Shown: positions 1 through 4,379 of the stretch, piece by piece | Layout: each line of letters begins with the position of its first letter | Position numbering within the stretch: position 1 is the stretch's first letter | Assembly (NCBI GenBank): GCA_031290375.1 | Contig: JAITNR010000186.1 | Coordinates: forward strand, 1 to 6,734 | Direction: 5' to 3' | From: Prevotellaceae bacterium | GTDB taxonomy: Bacteria; Bacteroidota; Bacteroidia; Bacteroidales; Paludibacteraceae | Length of the DNA stretch: 6,734 nt | The notes under the pieces: model-generated | Seen by the model: the letters and a program-made list of their open reading frames with translations, nothing else | Databases searched by the model: none | What the model was told of the DNA's origin: nothing | Translations under genes and position numbers: made by a program

Positions 1-575
1 GGCTCATTGTACAAATCCCAAAACACGATGCGTTTATCGTCTTTGAAAGAGGTGAGCACATCTTTCAAGTATGTTTCAAGTTTTACGATTAATGTAGTGT
101 CCTGATACAGCAGATTGCCCGGGTCTTGCAGCCATCCCGAATTGTGGACGCCCGGTTGAGGTTCGGGTTGTTTTCCTGCGGTGTAGGTAGGGTTCCAGCA
201 ATCGTCAAAAAGAACGAAAATCGTTGATATGCCATGCTTGTTTGCGATGGTCAGATAATCGTTCATGCGTTTCTTAAAACCTTCTTTATCCGTTTCCCAT
301 GCAAGATGATGCAGATAGACGCGCATACAGTTCATGCCGATATCTTCGGCAAAACCGAGTTCACGGTCGATGGTAGCTGGGTCGAAAGTTTCCGCTTGCC
401 ACATCTCCAACTGATTGATGGCTGTACTTGGGATAAAATTACAGCCGCGAAGCCATCCCCATTGTTTGTACCATTCCTTGGCTTGTTCCACAGACCAAAT
501 TTTGCGCGGCACAGGTTGCTGTGTGCAATTAAAACACGCAATGGCAATAATACTGATAAAGAAATACTTTTTCAT
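1..575 (-). CDS. GH-A clan (GH5/cellulase-like) glycoside hydrolase, secreted or lipoprotein, N-terminal part
   Basis: The minus-strand frame opens at ATG 575-573 and is still open at the left edge (191 codons seen). The N-terminus MKKYFFISIIAIACFNC is a short basic and hydrophobic signal peptide with two candidate lipobox cysteines (C14 after AIA, C17 after CFN), so it is probably a surface or periplasmic lipoprotein. The body shows a first TIM-barrel strand (RGCNFIPSTA, about residues 40-49), a second-strand motif MNCMRVYLHHLAWE (about 80-93), STIFVLFDDCWNP (about 116-128), and at the very edge VFWDLYNE. In clan GH-A that last motif ends strand beta-4 and its Glu (E191) is the general acid/base. 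The nucleophile Glu and the rest of the barrel lie outside the window. Bacteroidetes relatives are often annotated as cellulase-family hydrolases or beta-xylanases; the substrate cannot be told here. It is transcribed divergently from the gene at 752. The start is supported by the signal peptide and by a -7 box 33 nt upstream. Confidence 0.85.
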   Translation of the reverse strand, partial: MKKYFFISIIAIACFNCTQQPVPRKIWSVEQAKEWYKQWGWLRGCNFIPSTAINQLEMWQAETFDPATIDRELGFAEDIGMNCMRVYLHHLAWETDKEGFKKRMNDYLTIANKHGISTIFVLFDDCWNPTYTAGKQPEPQPGVHNSGWLQDPGNLLYQDTTLIVKLETYLKDVLTSFKDDKRIVFWDLYNE

Positions 576-607
576 GCGGAAATAAATTATGAAATTAATA
601 TTATTTG

Positions 608-615
608 CAAAAATA
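608..615 (-). promoter_or_regulatory. Bacteroidetes -7 box for the GH-A gene
   Basis: Read on the minus strand this is TATTTTTG, a full match to the Bacteroidetes sigma consensus TAnnTTTG, 33 nt upstream of the ATG at 575. No clear TTTG is found at the expected -33 distance; that position falls inside the heptamer repeat at 624-651. Transcription would start near 600. Confidence 0.5.
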
Positions 616-623
616 CAAAAAAA

Positions 624-651
624 ACTAATAACTAATAACTAAAAACTAATA
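624..651. repeat. Heptanucleotide tandem repeat, 4 x ACTAAWA
   Basis: Four contiguous 7-bp units are present: ACTAATA, ACTAATA, ACTAAAA, ACTAATA. They lie in the divergent intergenic region, where the -33 element of the leftward promoter should be. The same heptamer family recurs at 2466-2486, and another heptamer array lies at 2524-2551. Replication slippage could change the unit number; whether it does is unknown. Confidence 0.75.
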
Positions 652-718
652 ATTATTCTTTGTACCCGTTTAATATCAAGATTTTTCCGGATAAATTCTT
701 TTTTATGCAGAAAAATCG

Positions 719-726
719 TACATTTG
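719..726 (+). promoter_or_regulatory. Bacteroidetes -7 box for the AAA/PD-(D/E)XK gene
   Basis: TACATTTG matches TAnnTTTG fully and lies 25 nt upstream of ATG 752, giving a short leader starting near 731-734. The upstream -33 region is T-rich (697-704) without a clean TTTG, so only the -7 half is well supported. There is no Shine-Dalgarno sequence; the leader is A-rich, as is usual in this phylum. Confidence 0.55.
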
Positions 727-751
727 TATCCAAAACAAAAAGATTTGCATC

Positions 752-2470
752 ATGGAGACAAAAAATTACAAGCGTCTGCCTTATGGCAATTCCGATTTTA
801 AGAACATTGTTACCAGCAATTATGCCTACGTGGACAAAACGCGGTATATAGAATTATTGGAACGGGAAAGTAACCGGAACCAGTTTTTCATCCGTCCGCG
901 CAAGTTCGGCAAGAGTCTGTTTTTTATGACTCTGTCGTATTATTATGACCTCAGGGAAGCTGAAAATTTCGACAAATTGTTTGGCGACTTGTACATCGGC
1001 AAACATCCTACTCCGGAAAGAAATTCGTATGCCGTGATGAAATTCGATTTTTCGGGCTTGGATACTTCAAGCGAGGAAGAATTTAAAAAGTCTTTTTCAA
1101 GTAATGTAGAAAGTACGGTTAGTAATTTTCTTCTTTTGTATAAGTCGGTCTTCCAAAATGCGGAAATTTATGCTCGTCAGATAGATGAAGAAAAACCCGG
1201 TATCATAGCTCTGCAAAAGGTTTTTGCCGCCGCCGAACAAGACAATGTCAAACTCTTTTTCATCATCGACGAATACGACCATTTCGCCAACGACCTCATC
1301 GCCATGGGCAACCGTCTTGGAAAAAACCTGTACAAGACAATGGTGGCTGCCAACGGTATAGTGCGCGACTTCTACGAGCGGATAAAAATGGCTGCCAAAT
1401 CGTCCATTGTGAGCCGAACATTCATCACCGGTGTTTCGCCCGTGATGCTCGATGACCTTACCAGCGGCTACAATATCGCAACAATGTTTACGCTCAATCC
1501 TAAATATAACGAGATGATGGGTTTTACACAGAAGGAAGTAGAATGGCTGATGACAGAAACGGGCGTTGATCGAAATCTGATTAATGTGGACATGGAAGCC
1601 TATTACAACGGCTACCTGTTTCACAAGGATGGACAAGACCGGGTCTATAATCCGACGATGATACTCTATTTTTTCAGTCAGATTGTTGAGTTTGGGAAAC
1701 CGCCCGAAAACATCATCGACCTGAACCTTAAAACGGATTATGGCCGCCTGAGAAACCTGCTGCAAAATGGAAATAATCGGGAAACACTGATTCAAATTGT
1801 GAAAGAAGACGGTATCGTTTCGGTAATTACGGAAAAGTTTTCTGCCGATATGATGAACGATGACGATTATTTTGTTTCGCTGCTGTTTTATATGGGTTTG
1901 CTTACCATCCGTGAGCCGTATCTCAACAAACTGCGCTTAGAAATTCCCAATTATTCCATCCGGACGCTGTATTGGGAATATATCATGAGACTCTCCCGCG
2001 AAAATTCTCCCGAAATGACAATTCAGTCCCGTCATTTGAACAATGTGATTACCGCTATGGCCATGGAAGGAGACCTGCAGCAGTTTATCCGTTATATATC
2101 GGAAAACGCTTTCAGCAAGTTGTCGGACTACGACCTGCAACGTTTTGACGAGAAATACATCCAGATATTGCTGCTGGCCTACTTGTTTATGAGTAAACTG
2201 TATGTTCCGATGAGCGAATACGAAACCGTCCCCGGTCGTGTGGATATTTTCCTGCAACGTCATCCGCTGCTGCCGCAGGTGCGCTATGAATGGCTGCTGG
2301 AATTGAAATATTGCAAGGCCTCAGCCACGGAAGCGGAAATTGCCGCCAAACGGGAACAAGGCATGGAACAATTAAAAACTTACGTTCATTCGCACCGAAT
2401 GGAAGGCCGCACCGACCTGAAAGCGGCAGTGATTGTTTTCATCGGAAAAGACAGATTTGAAATAAACTAA
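752..2470 (+). CDS. AAA-ATPase-like / PD-(D/E)XK nuclease superfamily protein
   Basis: A complete 572-residue protein of the family with an N-terminal AAA-ATPase-like domain (Pfam AAA-ATPase_like) and a C-terminal PD-(D/E)XK domain (PDDEXK_9, formerly DUF1703). The family opening LPYGNSDF (9-16) and YVDKT (26-30) is followed by a P-loop-like RPRKFGKSLF (48-57), Walker B LFFIIDEYDHF (168-178, D173/E174) and a sensor-like TFITGVSP (223-230). A helical middle contains DDDYFVSLLFYMGLLT (370-385). Near the end GRVDIF (D498) and LELKY (E517, K519) form the D...ExK nuclease core, followed by a helix with Q536 and Q540. Length is normal for the family and all visible key residues are kept, so it is probably functional. 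These genes occur in many paralogs in Bacteroidetes and other gut anaerobes. No cellular role is established; DNA cleavage is inferred from the fold only. It is monocistronic, ending at the terminator at 2483-2522. An upstream overlapping frame beginning at 660 is a shadow. Confidence 0.93.
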   Translation: METKNYKRLPYGNSDFKNIVTSNYAYVDKTRYIELLERESNRNQFFIRPRKFGKSLFFMTLSYYYDLREAENFDKLFGDLYIGKHPTPERNSYAVMKFDFSGLDTSSEEEFKKSFSSNVESTVSNFLLLYKSVFQNAEIYARQIDEEKPGIIALQKVFAAAEQDNVKLFFIIDEYDHFANDLIAMGNRLGKNLYKTMVAANGIVRDFYERIKMAAKSSIVSRTFITGVSPVMLDDLTSGYNIATMFTLNPKYNEMMGFTQKEVEWLMTETGVDRNLINVDMEAYYNGYLFHKDGQDRVYNPTMILYFFSQIVEFGKPPENIIDLNLKTDYGRLRNLLQNGNNRETLIQIVKEDGIVSVITEKFSADMMNDDDYFVSLLFYMGLLTIREPYLNKLRLEIPNYSIRTLYWEYIMRLSRENSPEMTIQSRHLNNVITAMAMEGDLQQFIRYISENAFSKLSDYDLQRFDEKYIQILLLAYLFMSKLYVPMSEYETVPGRVDIFLQRHPLLPQVRYEWLLELKYCKASATEAEIAAKREQGMEQLKTYVHSHRMEGRTDLKAAVIVFIGKDRFEIN

Positions 2471-2486
2471 AAACTAAGAACTAAAA
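2466..2486. repeat. Heptanucleotide tandem repeat, 3 x ACTAARA
   Basis: The units ACTAAAA, ACTAAGA, ACTAAAA overlap the TAA stop codon of the nuclease-like gene and run into the A-tract of the terminator. The unit is the same as in the array at 624-651, upstream of that gene. Confidence 0.6.
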
Positions 2487-2522
2487 AAAGGTCTGCAAGC
2501 AACAACCCGCAGACCCTTTTTT
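2483..2522. terminator. Bidirectional intrinsic terminator between convergent genes
   Basis: A 7-bp perfect stem, GGTCTGC (2490-2496) with GCAGACC (2509-2515), and a 12-nt loop are flanked by seven A (2483-2489) and six T (2517-2522). This gives a stem followed by a U-tract on either strand. It sits between the stop at 2470 (plus) and the stop at 2555 (minus), so it should end both transcripts. Confidence 0.85.
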
Positions 2523-2523
2523 C

Positions 2524-2551
2524 AATTCCTAATTCTTAATTCTTAATTCCT
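2524..2551. repeat. Heptanucleotide tandem repeat, 4 x AATTCYT
   Basis: The units AATTCCT, AATTCTT, AATTCTT, AATTCCT are contiguous and followed by a degenerate fifth (AATTTA) that includes the stop codon of the leftward gene. The 7-bp period matches the arrays at 624-651 and 2466-2486, but the unit sequence differs. Confidence 0.7.
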
Positions 2552-2554
2552 AAT

Positions 2555-3568
2555 TTACTTAACCACTACTTTGCTGCTAAATGATTTCCCTTTATCCGTC
2601 ACTTTAACAATGTAAAGGCCATTCGAAACATTGATGGTGTTTCCGTTCAGCGATTTGGCCGCAGCTATTTTCTGTCCTACCAGATTATAAACCTCAACCG
2701 ATGCGGAGGCAGAATAACCTTCTACGTGCAATTTACCGTTTTCGGCATAAACTTTACCGGCAGACGTTTCAACAGTCTTGATGGCAGTCGGACTTCCGCC
2801 AAATCCGGCTCTTCCAATATCTACTATATTTAAAGCTCTATCTGCCCAGAATGCGAATTTCGAACAATCCAAAGGCATTCTTTCGGCACCATCATCCATG
2901 AAAATCCAGAAGAAATCTCCAATTTTGAATCTGTCGAGCGCTTTTTCTATGTTTTGTACTTCCACGCCATTTAAGTAGAGCTTTTTCGTAGCGCCACCGG
3001 ATGTGAATATCAATCGGTACCATGTATCGACTTGCATACCGACAGTCGTATAAGTCATATCTCCTGTTCCTATTACTCCGGGTGTGGATGAAGTCTCCGC
3101 TTTTGTAAATAAATCTCCGTCGTCGGCATTTTCCTCGCTGAATTGTACGAAACTGTTAAAATCGCTCATTTCATTTAGTTTTACATCCCAGAGTATGGTA
3201 TAAACATCCAGACGATTGCCGCCATTGGCCGTGGGACCGGACGGATTGTTAACCTTGATAACAGCGGTCGGATCGACGTAGATAGCGCCCTTAGTTGCCG
3301 TCGGGCCTGCTACAGCCTGAATACCGCTTGCATTGGGCGTTGAAAGGTCGGCTGCATTGTAAAATTCCAAAGGTACATCTCCTATAGTTGCTTTTCCCAG
3401 ATTGGAAGGATCGTCAAAATCATAAAGATATGTAGGCGTCCTGTAATCGTCCTTTTCGAACGAATAGTACAAGGTCGGATCAAGCGAAATAATTTTCGCA
3501 TCATCTTGTGCAAAGCCTGTCATACAGTAGGCCAGCAACAAACTAACAAAAAGAAAATTTTTCTTCAT
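2555..3568 (-). CDS. Secreted LamG-like (concanavalin A-fold) protein with T9SS type A sorting domain
   Basis: A complete 337-residue protein. Residues 1-20 are a Sec signal peptide (MKKNFLFVSLLLAYCMTGFA, cleavage before QDD). Residues about 30-255 look like a LamG/concanavalin A-like jelly roll: YYSFEKDD (34-41), VYTILWDVKL (122-131), TWYRLIFTS (182-190), KLYLNGVEV (196-204) and KFAFWADR (237-244), the usual strands of such domains. The last ~65 residues (273-337) are a T9SS type A C-terminal domain with VEVYNLVGQK (291-300), GLYIVKV (317-323) and a terminal SSKVVVK. The protein should cross the outer membrane by type IX secretion and then lose or anchor this tail. Its partner is probably a glycan or other polymer; no catalytic residues are recognised, so binding is more likely than cleavage, but that is inference. 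It converges on the nuclease-like gene across a shared terminator and appears monocistronic. No convincing TAnnTTTG box was found upstream. Confidence 0.88.
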   Translation of the reverse strand: MKKNFLFVSLLLAYCMTGFAQDDAKIISLDPTLYYSFEKDDYRTPTYLYDFDDPSNLGKATIGDVPLEFYNAADLSTPNASGIQAVAGPTATKGAIYVDPTAVIKVNNPSGPTANGGNRLDVYTILWDVKLNEMSDFNSFVQFSEENADDGDLFTKAETSSTPGVIGTGDMTYTTVGMQVDTWYRLIFTSGGATKKLYLNGVEVQNIEKALDRFKIGDFFWIFMDDGAERMPLDCSKFAFWADRALNIVDIGRAGFGGSPTAIKTVETSAGKVYAENGKLHVEGYSASASVEVYNLVGQKIAAAKSLNGNTINVSNGLYIVKVTDKGKSFSSKVVVK

Positions 3569-3590
3569 AACATTTATTGTATAAAGTTGT

Positions 3591-3646
3591 GGGATTTCGA
3601 ATTAATTGTTTTATTTTTGTTTATAAACCGGCAAACATGAAATCCC
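3591..3646. other. Inverted repeat upstream of the LamG-like gene
   Basis: GGGATTTC (3591-3598) and GAAATCCC (3639-3646) are exact 8-bp inverted arms 40 nt apart. Between them lies the perfect 10-bp palindrome GTTTATAAAC (3619-3628). They occupy the likely promoter region of the leftward gene starting at 3568, so they could be operator half-sites. No regulator is identified. Confidence 0.3.
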
Positions 3647-3686
3647 TTTATGCTTGTTGGTTTATTTCTATTTCTTCGCCGCATGT

Positions 3687-3714
3687 GTAAAGACGCGGCA
3701 CGCCACGTCTCTAC
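3687..3714. repeat. Palindromic intergenic repeat (GTAAAGACG...CGTCTCTAC)
   Basis: An imperfect hairpin with outer arms GTAAAGACG and CGTCTCTAC, inner arms CGG/GCC and two mismatches. It resembles a class of dispersed intergenic palindromes with GTAGAGACG-type arms that I recall from Bacteroidetes and other genomes. There is no U-tract, so it is unlikely to be a terminator. Confidence 0.55.
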
Positions 3715-3731
3715 CGGATTTACTTCACGCC

Positions 3732-3760
3732 ACCCCTCCTGGGGAGGGGTAGGGGGAGGT
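3732..3760. repeat. GC-rich palindromic intergenic repeat (ACCCCTCC/GGAGGGGT)
   Basis: An 8-bp perfect stem, ACCCCTCC (3732-3739) with GGAGGGGT (3743-3750) and a TGG loop, is followed by the purine-rich tail AGGGGGAGGT. Its composition is very unlike the surrounding AT-rich DNA. It resembles dispersed CCCCTCCCC-type repeats that I recall from Bacteroidetes. Confidence 0.6.
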
Positions 3761-3828
3761 AAAAACACAAAAAACCGCCTAAAAAAATAAGACAGTTTCT
3801 CTGATTTATTTGAAAAAAAATGATTATA

Positions 3829-3998
3829 TTCCGCGCGTACGTGCGCGTTTTTATAATAATGAACCGTTCCAACTTCCCGTTCTTCACAAGGCCTTCAATG
3901 AGGGTCTGATTTCGCAGATGTAGTTTGAATGAGGTATCCCATTCTTTCGGCCAAGCCGGAAGCAGGTAAATTTTATCGCCGACTTCCTGCACAATCAT
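3829..3998 (-). pseudogene. Decayed C-terminal fragment of a carbohydrate-active enzyme
   Basis: Minus-strand codons from 3998 encode DKIYLLPAWPKEWDTSFKLH (residues 8-27), then TLIEGLVKNGKLE (32-44). This closely resembles the C-terminal beta-domain of large (alpha/alpha)6-barrel glycosidase-like proteins of Bacteroidetes (GH95/DUF5703-like; recognised from memory, exact family uncertain). Full-length relatives have many hundreds of residues before this point. Here the DNA upstream of 3998 is AT-rich and without similarity, so the fragment begins near an internal Met of the ancestral gene. Downstream, similarity fades around ARNIII (near 3829) and the frame runs by chance to a stop at 3720-3722 through the GC-rich palindrome. 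A functional product is very unlikely. It marks deletion of a carbohydrate-utilisation gene next to the LamG-like gene, in the same orientation. Confidence 0.65.
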
Positions 3999-4023
3999 TC
4001 TTTTAAATAAAAAAACTATAATA

Positions 4024-4057
4024 TTTGTCGTTTATTAAAAATAAATGACTATTTTTG
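4024..4057 (+). promoter_or_regulatory. Candidate Bacteroidetes promoter for the FISUMP gene
   Basis: TTTG (4024-4027), a 22-nt spacer and TATTTTTG (4050-4057) fit TTTG-N-TAnnTTTG, with the spacer near the upper limit. Transcription would begin near 4063, leaving about 315 nt before ATG 4380. No other full -7 box was found nearer that ATG. Confidence 0.4.
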
Positions 4058-4235
4058 TCGCCGATAAACAATTTAAGAACAATAAAAACAAAAATGACAA
4101 TCAGTCAAAAAAATATTCAACCATTAACAATTTTTACCAATAAATATTTGGTAGTTTCGGATATTTTGTTAAACACACACACATTCTTACGAGCGCGCGC
4201 GTAAATTAAGAAATATTTTTCAATCTACAATACCC

Positions 4236-4260
4236 CTAAATCCCCTAAAGGGGACTTTAG
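4236..4260. repeat. Palindromic intergenic repeat (CTAAATCCCC/GGGGACTTTAG)
   Basis: A hairpin with arms CTAAA-TCCCC (4236-4245) and GGGGA-C-TTTAG (4250-4260), loop TAAA and one bulged C. It is preceded by a partial extra copy, CCCCTAAA (4233-4240). It resembles dispersed Bacteroidetes intergenic palindromes with CCCCTAAAGGGG cores. Confidence 0.6.
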
Positions 4261-4286
4261 TGCGTGAGTATCATCATCATTTATTC

Positions 4287-4319
4287 CGTCATTGCGAGGG
4301 CATAGCCCTCGCAATGACG
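4287..4319. repeat. Perfect 15-bp palindrome of the GTCATTGCGAGG type
   Basis: CGTCATTGCGAGGGC (4287-4301) is exactly repeated in inverse at 4305-4319 around the loop ATA. The CGTCATTGCGAGG core is found as a dispersed repeat, often at the ends of miniature elements, in many unrelated bacteria. This one looks like two ends fused, as in a solo or collapsed element. It lies 60 nt upstream of ATG 4380; no T-tract follows, so it is not a standard terminator. Confidence 0.75.
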
Positions 4320-4379
4320 TGCTACACTATTAATCACTTAATAAACAATAATATACTAACAAATTTTAAAAAGATTACA

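Larger units (their letters stand above)
3999..4379. other. AT-rich intergenic region / long leader of the FISUMP gene
   Basis: There is no supported gene or tRNA in this stretch. It holds a promoter candidate (4024-4057), a weak hairpin TACCAA/TTGGTA with a 7-nt loop (4135-4153), an alternating CG tract (4193-4202), and two strong palindromes (4236-4260 and 4287-4319). If the promoter call is right, all of these hairpins lie in a leader of about 315 nt. Confidence 0.6.

Noticed and set aside
234..635. Plus-strand open frame of 133 codons over the GH-A gene
   Set aside because: It is antisense to a gene with a signal peptide and a catalytic motif; its product has no family features and runs into the heptamer repeat.
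1097..1795. Long open frame on the minus strand (232 codons)
   Set aside because: It lies fully inside the well-supported nuclease-like gene on the other strand, has no recognisable motif and is rich in His and Cys as expected for an antisense shadow.
3612..3619. Plus-strand TATTTTTG resembling a -7 box
   Set aside because: It has no TTTG at the right distance and no plus-strand gene follows for more than 750 nt; likely chance in AT-rich DNA.
3574..3768. Minus-strand frame of 64 codons
   Set aside because: It is composed of the GC-rich palindromes and the promoter region of the LamG-like gene; no protein-like pattern.
4193..4202. Alternating CG tract, and a related tract at 3836-3849, as Z-DNA or CRISPR-like signal
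   Set aside because: The tracts are only 10-14 nt, with no regular repeat-spacer pattern; no CRISPR array is present.
4260..4379. GTG at 4260 as start of the FISUMP protein
   Set aside because: The extra 40 residues are encoded by the palindromic repeat, look unlike protein, and ATG 4380 has the A-rich context typical of starts here.
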